This document shows positions 23,155-34,789 of a stretch of DNA of 35,500 nucleotides, in pieces. The DNA lies in NCBI GenBank assembly GCA_012295275.1, contig CM022665.1:15253476-15288975 (forward strand), read 5' to 3'. Source of the DNA: Chrysomallon squamiferum (Eukaryota; Mollusca; Gastropoda; Neomphalida; Peltospiridae). A program made the position numbers and the translations under genes. Within the stretch, counting starts at the first letter, position 1. Each line of letters begins with the position of its first letter. The notes under the pieces are model-generated. The model did no database searches. It was given only the letters and a program-made list of their open reading frames with translations, and had not been told where the DNA came from.

Positions 23155-23584
23155 AAAAAGATACATACATGCAAACTGAGCAAAACCTTTTTATCATTAT
23201 TAATTTACTGACAATTTAATGTTGCAAAAACTAAAAAAGTGTATTATTTGGTTAACTCCAATTCTGTTCTGAATGGTTAAAACATGAAACAATTAAATTA
23301 TTTAAAAAGAAGGAAATATATGTAAAGTAAAGTGTCTTTTTTTAATGTAAAACAGCAGTGTAAAGAATTTATATATATGTGGGTTTTTTTTTTTATTTTT
23401 TTTTTTTGTTTCTTCTTATTAATAAAATGAAAGTAGTAGAAAGAGTATTACTATTTAAATGAAAAGGAAAAACCACAACATAAGGATGAGGTTTTTTAAA
23501 AATTTACACACTAATTTTTAAATTATTTTTTATTATTTTTTAATGACTTTTTGTTTTAATCCGGAAATGATTTCTTTGAAAGCA

Positions 23585-23820
23585 CATATACATTATTTGT
23601 CAAGATTAACGTTAAATCTCTGAAGTTTATTATTTAAAAAAATAAAAATAAAAATTAAAATATTCTTATATAATAATAACTTGTTTTCCAATAAACTCAT
23701 ATACATTATTTGTCAGAATTAATGTTAAATCTCTGGTTTTGTTTACTATTTAAAAAAAGAAAGAAAAGAAAAATAATAAAAAAATATTCTTATGTAATAA
23801 TAACTTGTTTTCCAACAAAA
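23585..23820 (+). repeat. Two-copy tandem duplication, unit about 115 bp
   Basis: Both copies read ATATACATTATTTGTCA, GTTAAATCTCTG, TATTTAAAAAAA, then TAATAATAACTTGTTTTCCAA. They differ mainly in the A-rich middle. Confidence 0.8.
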
Positions 23821-24224
23821 GTGCATTTCTGCCAAACAACATGTTTTGATTTTAATAATGTTACTCACAAGATGGCAAAAAGATTTGTGACACAAAAGCT
23901 TTAGAAGATAAAAGTACACGATGGTGTATAACTGCTGTATTTCATAATAATCATGAATTTGTATGCAGCATTAACAGAAGACACTAACAAGGCAGAAACG
24001 TGTATTGATTCACAGTTCCTATTTCTTCATTAGCAGTAGCAGAACAAAAATCACTTTCCTTTCATACTGCTTTCTGTTTTGTCAGTTTCATTTATGATTA
24101 ACAATCATACTCAGTTTGAATTTCCTCACAGCCTATGAGATAGCGTATGTATGTCACTGTCATATACATTTGTGTGCCTCAGTTAAACATCTAAATTATT
24201 GGTAGTCATATTTGTTTGTCTTTG

Positions 24225-24520
24225 TTACTACGTATGTACAATATTGTTAATAACACAGCAGTGATATGCATCAATTACATATGTACATTAATATCAGTTG
24301 TGTGTGTAGATATGTATCAGTTACTACATACAATATTTAGTCACAAAGGCATTGATATGTATTTGTTATGTGTGTACATTATTTGGTTTTATATATATAT
24401 ATATATCTGTTATGTATGTACAATATTTAGTCACATAATCATTAATACATGCCTGTTATATTCAGTCGTACAAGCTTCAGTCCACATCATTTGTGTATGT
24501 ACAATAATGTTAATCAGGTA
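24225..24520 (+). repeat. Degenerate minisatellite, unit about 50 bp
   Basis: Modules of TATGTACAATATTTAGTCACA, ATTGATATGTAT and CTGTTATGTATG recur about five times. An (AT)n tract interrupts at about 24391-24406. Confidence 0.65.
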
Positions 24521-24529
24521 TATATATTG

Positions 24530-25820
24530 AATTGTGGCAATTTAAAATTTCAACACAGTTTATGAAATAATGTGTATACAAAATTATATGCATATCATAC
24601 ATAACCAGTTTCAAATGTCATCAATGTTTAAAAAATAATAGGTACAATACTGACATCTCCACATATATATTGATTTATGAATGTTTCAAAATTCATAAAT
24701 GCATTAATATTGTTCAATGCATATAAATATGTTTGTTGGTTGCAGCTCATAAACCTGTTCCATTTATTGCTTTTATAGAGTCTGTCAATCATATGAAACA
24801 TGCCTATAGCTAATTTATAGATAACAGCAGTTATAAACTATTGGTACAAAAATAATAATAATTCAAATGGTTATGTGTTATTTTGTAATAACTTTGAATC
24901 AGCATTATTATTATTACTTGAGAAAATATTTTATTTATTTATTTATTTTGTTGTAAACATTTCATTTATTTGTGTCTTTGAGATATACCATAATGGAGCC
25001 CTGGTGTCAACAGGAACAAGACCAGTGTAAGCTTCAAATAGGATTCATTCTATATAATCCACTGTGCATTAAGTGATTTATTAATAATTTAGAAATACAG
25101 TTAATTTCTTCTTCAGTCAAAAATGGTCACAACTATGGTATAATTTGCTAAAACCCTTTTCTGAACTTTTATATTGATAAAAGTACGTGGAGGTTAAATA
25201 ATCATTTTCTTTTAATTGATTATTTCAGCTAAACGGTTGTTTTAGTGGTAAGTAATAAAATAGTTATAATTAAGTGCACAGCAGTTTATTCATTATCTTA
25301 TTTATAAGTGAATGAATAAATTAATGTTTAATGACTTCCCAACTGAAGGAAAACTGGGTGTCAAATAAACATAGCAAATAAATGAATTTTTTTTTCTGAA
25401 AAAATCCATATTTAAATAAAACAAGATACAAAAATAAAAATTTACTATTTACAAAAAAAGAAAAAAGAAAAAATTGAAAAGAAATACACTCTCCAGAAAT
25501 AGCATTTGTCTGAACTTTAAATAAAGGGCAGTGTCATTCAGTATAACTGTAAAACACTGGAAACAAGACTATAAAAATCTGTTGGCTTTGTTACAAGAAA
25601 GTCTCTTTGTGTCAGGAAACACAATGAAGTGTGTGTGTGTGTGTTTTAAAACTGGTCTCTTATCATACTGCTTTTATGGTCATCTAGAGATTTCAAGTGA
25701 TGAACTGGATCAACTATTGATATCTGGTTATCTTCTAGATTACTGCAGCCATCTGATTTAAAGATGATGAAGCCAGATTAAAATGGTCATTCTGTAACAT
25801 TTTTATGTGCAGCTTGCTTA
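24530..25820. other. Non-coding stretch
   Basis: A/T-rich with ATT and ATTT tracts and a short (GT)n at 25630-25643. No supported gene. Confidence 0.45.
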
Positions 25821-25827
25821 GATTATC

Positions 25828-25925
25828 ACTGAGCAGTGGTTCAGTGGTTAGAGTAGTCACTTACTGGGTTGTAAGCTTCAATCCTGAGTAGTGCTTCCTT
25901 TATTTTGTTTTTTTATTTTACTGAG
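25828..25925 (+). repeat. tRNA-derived SINE-like element
   Basis: TGGTTCAGTGG at 25837-25847 matches the tRNA A-box, and GCTTCAATCCT at 25875-25885 is a degenerate B-box at the right distance. Between them CTTAC/GTAAG forms an anticodon-like stem. A TTTATTTTGTTTTTT tail follows. The acceptor stem is decayed, so it is a SINE remnant, not a tRNA gene. Confidence 0.6.
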
Positions 25926-25929
25926 AGCA

Positions 25930-27890
25930 TAATAAGTTGTGTAATGACATCCATAGTATACCTTCTTAATTTAAGAAAAAAAAAAAAAAAAAAAAAAGTC
26001 TGAAGATTAGGCTTTTAGATTTTCTTGTATATATTGCAAAGTGTATATTCTGCAATACATACATACACACACAGTAATGTATATATATATCATCATCATC
26101 ATCATTATATACAAAATACTGCATTGGTTACTCAGAATAAAAAACTAAATTATTTTAATAAAGAAAGAGCTTTATACATTTAAGCAGAAAAGCAAATAAA
26201 ATTTCAGTAGTTGGTGATAAATTCTGTTAAAAGAAAAAAGCATTTTGTGTTACAGCACACATACCAACACACAGAGAGATCCCATCCATACCACCAACAC
26301 ACATGCATGTCAATAAAATTCAAAATTACATTGTTTTGTGGAAAAACTTGTCCAGACATCCTTCCATCAGTCACTAGTAATAAAAGGTAAAAATAATTCC
26401 AGCATCTTTGAAACTACATTTAAAAACAAATAAAAACAAATAGTGAAGCATGTGTTAAGTACTTTTTATTTATCAAGTAACGTAGATCTACGTACATGTT
26501 CATTACAAACTATTAATTTTTATTATAGTGACATTTAGAGATTATTTTTATTCTGGGTTGGTTTATAATTGTATTGAACTTTAACTGAATGCTAAAGGGA
26601 AATTTTGCAAGATGATTAAAAAAAAAAAGTTATAATATATTTTAAAAAGATAATTAATTTAATAATATTGATGGCAATCTAATAAATAATAAGGATACTC
26701 TCAAAAAAATAAACTAAATAGCAATATGATGATGATGATGATGATTTAAATGTAATAATAATAGAGCAAAAAATTACTGATATAAAAATAAATATTTTAA
26801 AATTTGATACAGTACAAATACACTGTTCAGTAATATAATTTAATTTAAAAAAAAAGATTAATACCTAGTTTATATGCATTAATTCAAGCGATACAATTTT
26901 TGTTACTGTTTCAGCTGTACAATTTTTTAAACTAGTGATTGTAATAAAATGGCTAATAAATTGAAACAATTGGTGACAGAAAAATTATTGATCTGTTATG
27001 AGACAAGATCATTCCTAGATTGGGTGCAAATTGATCTCAAGCAGAATTCTGTTCAGATATCTTATCATATGATCCCAGGATTTATAGAGGACAAAGGGTT
27101 TAGAAAAGCATGCTCTTTCTTTACTTAATTTAATTAATAATGGCCTAGTTTATTCCTCATGATTTGGTAAAAATTTAATTTTCTTCTTCGTTATTATTGT
27201 TACCATTACTTTCTTAATTTCATTGCTAATGGTCTAGTTTATTTCATTTAAGATTGAATTTCATTTTATTTTTTTCCATCATCATTATTTTTATTATTAT
27301 TATCATCATCATCATTGTCATCATCAAAGTTTTATTAAAATAGGCCAACTTGATCAGATTTTTTGGTGAAAATTCATCATCATCATTATTATTGTTGTTG
27401 TAGTTGTTATTAAGTTTCTGTAATTATGTATGTTATTATGAATAGGTTTTTAAAAATTACTGTTGTTATTATTCCATTAAATGCCTTCACAAGACCTTAC
27501 AATCTTGCTAGTCTGGTCTTCTCTGATCCCAGGGCAGAAGGGAAAATCAAAACTGTATTGAAATAGGTTGTTGATGAATTTTATATTAAATCTTCAGATT
27601 ACATATTTAAACAAATATATATATTTATAAATAATAATAATAATAATAAATAAATAAATAAAAATGAAGCCACAAATACATTTATAATTTTAAAAATTAA
27701 CTTAAATCAACAACAAAATTTATGTGATGATAATGATGATGATGATGATGATAGTAACAATAATACCCTGTATTTTTGAAACACTGATATAAAGACTAAA
27801 AAACTTTCTTCTTTCATTTCTTAAATTTTTAAAATTATCTTTGTCACCTTGAAATTAAGAAAACAAATGTCTCCTTCCTGATTTGTTTGT
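25930..27890. other. Non-coding stretch with triplet repeats
   Basis: Contains A-runs (25975-25997), ATC/GAT triplets at about 26090-26105, 26728-26746, 27300-27325 and 27727-27752, and AAT triplets at 27627-27660. No exon seen until the island at 27.9 kb. Confidence 0.5.
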
Positions 27891-27899
27891 TGTTACTGT

Positions 27900-28055
27900 T
27901 CACAGATGGCTGTGGTCAGCCATCTTTGTTCCAGCTAAAACAGGGCTGATATTTAACCTTCTGATGACCTCTCCAACATCCTTGCACTGGTTTGATATGT
28001 GTCGCAAAAGGTCAGAGGAATGTTGTGTCCAAGCCAGACTTGTGAATGTGTAAGA
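27900..28055. other. Candidate exon island, open on both strands
   Basis: Plus: a strong acceptor (GTTACTGTTCACAG|A at 27905/27906) and strong donor (AATGT|GTAAGA at 28049/28050) enclose 144 bases open in phase 2-2: WLWSAIFVPAKTGLIFN, then RKRSEECCVQARLVN. The entry phase suits the exon ending at 3655. Minus: the frame is open 51 codons to TGA (27900-27902). The acceptor CACATTCACAAG|TCTGGC is preceded by a pyrimidine-rich tract, and the frame reads LAWTQHSSDLLRHISN, then KDVGEVIRRLNISPVLAG. The minus translation looks more like ordinary protein; the plus has better splice sites. A (GT)n tract follows immediately. Neither product is recognised. Confidence 0.35.
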
Positions 28056-28072
28056 TCAAGAGTGAAAGAGAA

Positions 28073-28073
<1 letters not shown>

Positions 28074-28138
<65 letters not shown>
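28074..28138 (+). repeat. (GT)n microsatellite
   Basis: About 32 uninterrupted GT units, beginning 25 bases after the candidate donor at 28050. Confidence 0.97.
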
Positions 28139-28141
<3 letters not shown>

Positions 28142-28149
28142 TATATTTT

Positions 28150-28430
28150 ATAATTGTGGGGGGAGTCAATGTATTATAGTGTATAGGTTTAAATTTATGT
28201 ATATATGTATGTACATAATATGCTTATCTGAGTGTAAGTTTGTGTATTTTGTATATATGAATAATATGTATATCTGTTATTTGTATATATGCTGGGCTAA
28301 GTGTATCTGTTACTTGTGAGTGTGTGTGTGTGTGGCTATGTGTATCTGTTATTTGTATTTATGGTGGGCTGCATGTATCTGTAAATGCATGTCACTGTGT
28401 AAATCTGTTACTGAGTGAGCATGTGTACCT
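28150..28430 (+). repeat. Degenerate minisatellite, unit about 55-60 bp
   Basis: Modules like GTATATCTGTTATTTGTATA, TGCTGGGCTAAGTGTATCTG and TTACTTGTGAGTGTG recur four to five times between the GT tract and the candidate exon at 28477. Confidence 0.55.
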
Positions 28431-28476
28431 TACAAACACTGGCAATTATTTCCTTGTTTGTGTCTCCTTCCTGCAG

Positions 28477-28755
28477 TCTCTTTGTCTGAACCCAGTCAGT
28501 GCTGTGATTCCTCGGCTAACAAAGGTATTAGCAGAGAGGACCCTGCAGACAGTCAATTCATGGCTTTATGACAGCATTGTCGATGGTCCAAGTGTCAGTT
28601 TGCTTCAAGCTCAGAGACAAATTAATAATAAATTGATGATAACTGCCCCTTTACACACAGGACTAGCTTCAGGATGCCAAACACACATGCACGCACGCAC
28701 AAGAATGTGGCCGTTAAGGATTTGTAGATTTTTTTCAGTTTCAGTTAATTTGTAA
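28477..28755 (+). other. Candidate terminal exon of a plus-strand gene
   Basis: A strong acceptor (TGTCTCCTTCCTGCAG|TCTC) opens a 92-codon frame to TAA at 28753-28755, with AATAAA at 28790-28795 and again near 28815-28850. The first 65 residues look like ordinary protein: SLCLNPVSAVIPRLTK, then VLAERTLQTVNSWLYDSIVD, then SLLQAQRQINNKL. The tail (QTHMHARTRM) comes from a short CA-rich tract. The acceptor is phase 0. The candidate exon ending at 28049 is phase 2 and would instead need the downstream AG at 28495 (CCAGTCAG|TGCT), which also keeps this frame. A donor-like ACAAAG|GTATTA at 28524 could end it early. The product is not recognised. Confidence 0.35.
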
Positions 28756-28759
28756 TAAT

Positions 28760-29700
28760 CTAAGAGGATGATGGTTAAGTTGTTAACAAAATAAATAAAT
28801 ATCATGTTCTGCTCTTCAGAATAAATTTGTAATAATAAAATAAATAAATAAAACAGATTATGATATGTTTATGTGTATAAAGGATCAATAATATTAAATT
28901 ATTTTGTTGTTTTGAAGCATTTACTTGCATGGAACATGACATTTGTACAAATTACTAGATAGGTTGGACATATACACACAAACTTTCATAATTAACACAG
29001 CTTGTTGTAAAATAATAGTTTACAGGGGTTAGAAAAACCAGATTTAATTTTTACCTCATGCCTAATTCTCATGGGAGATTTAATTATTTACATGGATGGC
29101 TTTGTGGACGAATTAATGTTTGGTATGGACATCATTAAAATAGACATTTAATGTTAGGTTACTGTGTTTGTATTTTCTGGTAGCCATAACACAAGACCCA
29201 GATTACCTTGAGACAGACAGACCTGCGTGTCAGTTCTTGCATGTATGATTAAAAAATAATAATTAAGAATCTCAGGACCTTGATACAGGTTCATACAGTA
29301 GTAATATTAATGTTTCTTTTCTTTTCATATTTTCTTACAATGATTATCCATAATCCAGGTACAGAGTGTTATTATTACTGTTTCATTTTCATATTTTCTT
29401 TATCTTAACAATGATTATCTGTAATCCTTGCATTGTGACTGTGCAGGTTTTAGAAACAGCTTCCTGTTTCACTTACTCTTGTTTCCATTACCTGATAAGG
29501 AAAACTGTGAGGCCATAATCTTGTACGTTTTTCATTGCACTGTGTTGGGTGGCATGTAATAGTGATGAAATAAGACAGATCTCATCAGTGGATATTTCAC
29601 ATCATATTATACAGAGGTATATTCTAGTACACTGAAATTCTCCCTAACAGGCAACAGATAATAAACTTAAGATCCTGTTTCCTGCATTTCCCTCCTTACT
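28760..29700. other. Stretch without a supported gene
   Basis: Contains the AATAAA signals following the candidate exon, an old two-copy repeat at 29310-29430, and otherwise unique A/T-rich sequence. Confidence 0.45.
29310..29430 (+). repeat. Two-copy duplication, unit about 75 bp
   Basis: TTTTCATATTTTCTT, then ACAATGATTATC, then AATCC occur twice, diverged, with the right copy carrying an insertion. Confidence 0.55.
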
Positions 29701-29712
29701 CCCTGATCCAGA

Positions 29713-29793
29713 AATCGGTTTCCCTAGTGCATGATGAAACACATGTAATCTTGCCTAATAAAGTGCTTGCAGTTCACTGGGTTATTGTGTCAG
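29713..29793 (+). other. Weak candidate exon, 27 codons
   Basis: A long pyrimidine tract and CCTGATCCAG acceptor precede KSVSLVHDETHVILPNKVLA, which is open to a donor-like TCA|GTATTT (phase 0-0). It is short and soon followed by an A-run (29816-29840). It could be chance. Confidence 0.15.
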
Positions 29794-29809
29794 TATTTTT
29801 TATTTTATT

Positions 29810-29846
<37 letters not shown>

Positions 29847-30084
29847 CTAATACTTTGCTCCTGGCATGATAAAGGTTGGGACATGTCTGGTCTTGAATGT
29901 ACGAAAGTACACATGCCAACGTTAATATTTTATGTCACTAGATTAATTAAATATTGCATCTGAATGTGCCTGACTGAACTGAATATTAAGTTGTTTTTGT
30001 TATTTCAAATGTAATGTTTTTTCCGAGTGTGTGTGTGTGTTTTTATAAAAGATACATAAAATTATGTGTGTACATCTGTATGTC

Positions 30085-30160
30085 TTTACCTCTGTATCTG
30101 TCTATGTCTGTATCTATCTCTGTATCTATCTCTGTATATCTCTATCCATCTATATAAAGA
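30085..30160 (+). repeat. CTGTATCTAT-type short tandem repeat
   Basis: Imperfect units of CTGTATCTATCT and CTGTATCTGTCTATGT run for about 75 bases. Confidence 0.75.
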
Positions 30161-30967
30161 ACAGTTTCCTTATAAATAATGGCTTACAGAATCAATCCTT
30201 TTCTCTGCCTGTTCTATTTCCAGATCCAACTAGTGCTCTGTGACTAGAACATCAAAGACTTTTCTAACTGCATAAAACATGTCTTGCTGTTTTTTAATCA
30301 GTAAATGTAGCCACGAAGTAGCACAATACATATTCTCATTCTGATTTATACAGGTAAAAAGATAAGAAATACCAGTCCCAATTTTATCCATCTAAAAGAG
30401 ATTCTGAATAATCAGTATCCAGAAACAATCATAAACCTGTACAAGAAACATACAATTGATATAAAATAACTAATATTATAATATATTGAGATGTTTATAA
30501 ATATTCATTCATTAATCCACAACATTAAACCACTGGGAGGCAACAGCAGGTTTTTGCTCTCAAATGTTGTCATATTATAAATAATGCATGTTTCGACCTC
30601 TCATAATCTGTAATATTAAAATGTATTGATATCTGTTAAAAGGTATTCATTCATGACTTATTTATTTGCATAATTAGAACAACAGCTGCAGAAAAATGAA
30701 TAAATCTGAAAGTTTCCTTTTCTTCATCTGTTTGGTTTATTACAGACCTTTGTGACAATAGATAAGTGGTTTAGTGTGAAGAATAGCTATAAAATAAATA
30801 ACAGAATAGAGTGGAATAGAAATCAAAATAATCTTTCACATGGATAAGTGAATGTGTGTCCTATTATATACATGCGACTTCTTTTCATAATCTGTGTATG
30901 CACATCATCAGTAAGCATGCAATTGCTTTTAATATGTGCATGTATAAAATAATGTGTGGAATGAATG

Positions 30968-31027
30968 TGTGTGTGTGTGTGTGTGTGTGGGTAGATCTGT
31001 GTTTGTGTGTGTGCATGTGTGTGTGTG
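30968..31027 (+). repeat. Imperfect (GT)n tract
   Basis: GT units interrupted by GGTAGATCT and TTGTGTGTGTGCATG. Open frames across it encode only VCVCV- or HTHTH-type sequence. Confidence 0.9.
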
Positions 31028-31118
31028 AGCATAAGAATATACATGCAAGGGCACATGCCTTGTCTAATCACATTGAAACAGTTCCAGAAGTGATTGAAAA
31101 TATTTTTCTCAGTGATTA

Positions 31119-31337
31119 ATTTACCAGTGATAATGAAAGACCCACTGTGGCAGGTGGAGAAACCATTTTGCAGATCCCATCTTGACTTTCATTAGCATCC
31201 ATATCTGAGCAGTATGGCAGTAGTGGCTTTGTCTCTCTGCTTGGTCTTTCTCCCTCATCTTCATACAATTTATTAAGAGTCATTTTGACTGGCACATCTC
31301 CTGCATTGGTTCCTTCATTTATTGCAGTTCTAGCAGA
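31119..31337 (-). other. 73-codon open frame, candidate minus-strand exon
   Basis: The minus strand is open from a TAA to the TAA at 31116-31118. The translation is protein-like and charged: NEGTNAGDVPVKMTLNKL, then YEDEGERPSRETKPLLPYC, then SDMDANESQDGICKMV. A donor, TCACTG|GTAAAT, lies at 31125/31124 in phase 0. An acceptor-like CTGCTAG|AACTGC lies near the upstream end (phase 2) but lacks a good pyrimidine tract. No family was recognised; the segment looks like a disordered linker of a larger protein. Its phase-0 exit does not fit the phase-2 entry of the minus frame at 27.9-28.05 kb, so the two are not directly joined. Confidence 0.35.
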
Positions 31338-31339
31338 TT

Positions 31340-32338
31340 ATTTGAAGACAGTCACTGGAAACTTTCAGACACCCATTCACATTTAAGAAATTCAGTAAAC
31401 TGTTATATATTGTTTTATGAAGGCATGACAGTTTTATTAATTCTTATGTTTTAGAGGTTTTTAATTTAAAAAAGTAAAAAAAAAAAAATAATAATAATAA
31501 AGGAATAATACTTAGGACACTTAAAAAAAAAAAAAAAAAAATGTATAAGATGAAATTGACATGCCTATATAAAATAATATATTACAAATTTACAGTTTAC
31601 TGTAATTCTTAAATGTGAATGACTTACTGAAAATTGTTTTTACTTTTATGTGTATATGTATATGTGTGTGTGTTTGTATATTTGTATACATATATATAAA
31701 TTTGTTTATGTGTGGATGGGTATATATATTTAATATTCATTTATTATCTTTTTACTGCATTTTAATGTTAATTATATATTGCTCAGTAGCTAATCAAACA
31801 GTTTATAAACACTTATATAATATTTACTTTAATTTTTGTAAAGGTTACAAAACAGTTTTTGCTTTCACATTAAATTATTGATTGTTCTTCCACTGAGCCA
31901 TTTTCTTTGGGAAATCTGATTTTACTTTTCTTTCTGGGTTTTTTTTCTCAGTTTTTATTATTCCTTTTGTTTAATGAATTATTCATAAGCTGATGCCATG
32001 ACGTGAAAATTAACATCAGACTTCATTTTTTTTAAAATAGAAATCTTTAGTTTGATTATCAAGACCTGATGTCTATAAAGCTTTTATTTTTTATTTATTT
32101 AGTTTTTGTTTTTGTATTTTTGAATTTTTTGTTTTACTTTTCTTTAAAAAAAAAAAAAAATTATGATTGATCCCATTTTTATAAGAAAGTGTTATTTTCT
32201 GTTTTGAGGTTTCATTATTTCATAATGCACAATTTTTTGTTTTTATTATTATTTTAACTGTAACATCTGGTTTTATTTAGGTTTTAAGAATTAATTTTCA
32301 AATTGATATAAATTAGAATTTAATTGCTTCTGTTTTTT

Positions 32339-32370
<32 letters not shown>

Positions 32371-32920
32371 CAAATTGCCATCTGCTTCTAGGCTTCTGTA
32401 AAAGTACATAAATTATACCTTTCCATTCATTATTTTTATTTTTATTTTTATTTTATTTAATTTTTAATTTTTTTATTATTGTTTAATATTATCATTTATT
32501 TTTTCTTATCATTTTCTCGTACCAATATATTTTCTCATCATGTGATATTTATTTATTAATTTGATATCAGGTAGAACAAGCTGGTGTGAAGTCAAAGAAA
32601 AAACATCTTTTAAGATTTGCTTTCATACATTTATATTTTATCATTATTAAGTTTCATTCAACTAGTTTTTTAATGATGATATAAGAAATAAACTTATTTT
32701 TATCACACTGCAGTCTATTTGTATTTATGAGCAGTCATTTTTCATAGCCCTGTTCTAAAGACAGGAACAAACTTACCATGGCCTTTGACAAATAAGAAAA
32801 AAAAGCTTCAGAATTTTAACTTACATTCTACTACTACTGTATATTATTATTAGATAAACAAAATTAGTATTATTGAATGCTTTTAATTTAGTAACTTAAC
32901 AAGTTCAGTAGAAATAAGTA
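31340..32920. other. Non-coding A/T-rich stretch
   Basis: Dominated by homopolymers (A-run 31524-31541, T-run 32341-32370) and ATTT tracts. No gene seen. Confidence 0.55.
32341..32370 (+). repeat. T-run of about 30 bases
   Basis: Long uninterrupted T homopolymer. It could be the tail of a minus-oriented retroposon, but no body is recognisable beside it. Confidence 0.9.
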
Positions 32921-32929
32921 TTGTATCAT

Positions 32930-33375
32930 TAGTATCAAGATGGAAGGTCAAATGTGCAATACAAAAATATAAGTTAGTTAGTGTGTTAGAAAGTTTTATA
33001 TTAGTTAACAAGTTTAGAAGTTAATGTTACAAAAGTGTAAGTTAGTATGTTAGAAAGTTTTATATTAGTTAACATGTTTTGAAGTTAATGTTACAAAAGT
33101 GTAAGTTAGTTTTAAATTAGTGCTGGAAAGTTTTAAGTTAACAAGTTAGCACATTAGCAAGTATATTAGAAAGTTAAAAATTAACTATTCTATAAATTTT
33201 AAGATACTATGTTACAAAGTTAGAAGTTAATGTGTTAAAAAATGAGTATGTTGGAAAGTCAGAAGTTGAAATGTTATAAAGAAGTTAATGTGTTCAAGTT
33301 AGAAATTATTATTCTACAAAATTAGAAGCTAATATTAGAAAGAAGTTAATATGTTAGAAAGTTAGATGTGTTGGT
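32930..33375 (+). repeat. Degenerate minisatellite, unit about 30-64 bp
   Basis: Two adjacent 64-bp copies (from 32985 and 33049) are nearly identical: GTTAGAAAGTTTTATATTAG, then AGAAGTTAATGTTACAAAAG. Flanking copies decay into shorter AGAAGTTAATGTGTTA-type units. Confidence 0.8.
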
Positions 33376-33404
33376 GTAGTAAACATACACCTCTATAATC
33401 AGAG

Positions 33405-33475
33405 CTGAACAAGAAGACTTGAACTCACACTACAGGCTATGGACTGGTGATACCTATAATCACTGAGATGAAGGA
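33405..33475 (-). repeat. tRNA-derived SINE-like fragment
   Basis: Read on the minus strand, ATCTCAGTGATTATAGGTA resembles a tRNA A-box region, and GTGAGTTCAAGTC about 30 bases on contains a good B-box (GAGTTCAAGTC). The anticodon region is decayed. It adjoins the minisatellite ending at about 33375. Confidence 0.6.
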
Positions 33476-34499
33476 AGATGAGATCTGTGTCTGGCAGGAT
33501 AAGAGTGTTTCAGGTACAGACAGGTTACTGGGCCAATAAACTTTGATATGCTGATACCTTTAGTTTTAATTCCATTAATTCCCAGCAACTGCTGCATGAA
33601 GTGTAACATGACATGAAGCCAGATCATCACACTGAATGGAAATAGGTTTAGACATTTTCAAATAAGTGCAAACAAACAAAAATTATGCTGTCTAGCATTA
33701 AAGCACATACATGTGAGTGTGTGTGTGTGTCTATGTGTGTGTGTCTGATAGCAGTAAAATACTTTGCAGCTTTTGACATTTGTTTTTCTTGTTTTATGTT
33801 TGAGGAGTTGTCTTTGTATCATTATTATTATTATTATTTTATTTATTTTTACAGGGGGGAGGATATACCTACTTTGACATCCATAGGGCTATTTACAAAA
33901 TAAATAACAAAAGATGTTTTTGCAAGAAACATATGAAGAGAAAAATGTTTAATTTAACAATGCACTTAATAATTTTTAAATTGACTATTATAATTATTAA
34001 AGTGGAAACCCATTACTGCCATGCAGTGGGTAATTTTCTCACAGTATGATACCTAAAACATATTTTAAGAGCACTGGATGGAAAGTGAAACAGCGAAGTA
34101 TGCAGACTAAGGAGGTTTGATCTTCTGATCCAAGAATCCCCAGTCACAGGCTTGACCATTTAGCAAAGCTTACTGCCTTTTTGCTTAAGGAGACTTGGGC
34201 ATTTGATGTTAAAGACAAAATTGTCCAGTGCTGTTCAAGTTAAGTGGCAGCTACAGACTAATCAGAAACTATTCACTGTCTAATGGCTGGTAATTGTACT
34301 GTGTAATTCCAGGAAAGAATTCAGTAACATTTTACTGGCAGTTTCTTCTATAACAAGTCTATTATTGTACGGCAACATTTTTTAAATATGAATTTTGTTT
34401 TCTTCTAATTTTATATTTATTATTATTTTTATAATTATAATTATTAAAGAGACAAACCTGTGTGTATATGTATATTTATATATGTATGTTTATGTTGTG

Positions 34500-34592
34500 T
34501 GTGTATGTGTGTCAGTGTGTGTGTGTGTGTGTTTGTCAGTGTGTGTGTGTGTGTGTATTTGTATGTTGTGTATGTGTGTGTATTTCGTTGAC
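34500..34592 (+). repeat. Imperfect (GT)n tract
   Basis: GT units with repeated TTTGTCAGTGTG and TATGTTGTGTATG interruptions. Confidence 0.9.
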
Positions 34593-34789
34593 AGATGAAA
34601 AATAAGTACAAATTAATGAATTAATATTTGTTTAATATTGCAGTAATTTGAATATTTATGGCTGTCATTTGTATTATATATCTGAAATAACAATGAGAAG
34701 AAAAACCTGCTGCTGGTAAAGTGATGTGCTATAGCACATTGATTAGAGTACATAACTATATTTAATATTAAAACTACATGTTTGGTTGT

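Larger units (their letters stand above)
29816..31110. other. Non-coding stretch with simple repeats
   Basis: Contains the A-run at 29816-29840, short (GT)n tracts, the CTGTATCTAT array and the GT-rich block near 30968-31027. No gene seen. Confidence 0.5.

Noticed and set aside
22980-23219. 79-codon frame with an HTHTHT tract
   Set aside because: Translation of the (CA)n microsatellite.
25828-25900. Functional tRNA gene
   Set aside because: The A-box is good, but the acceptor stem and B-box are degenerate; this is a SINE remnant.
27999-28319. 106-codon frame with a CVCVCV tract
   Set aside because: Mostly translation of the (GT)n microsatellite and the adjoining degenerate array, with an unconvincing start.
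30823-31119. Overlapping open frames on both strands
   Set aside because: Both are dominated by the GT/CA tract at 30968-31027.
34060-34320. GC-richer patch with short frames on both strands (for example AKLTAFLLKETWAFDVKDK)
   Set aside because: Under 45 codons, no convincing splice sites, and the strand is undecided.
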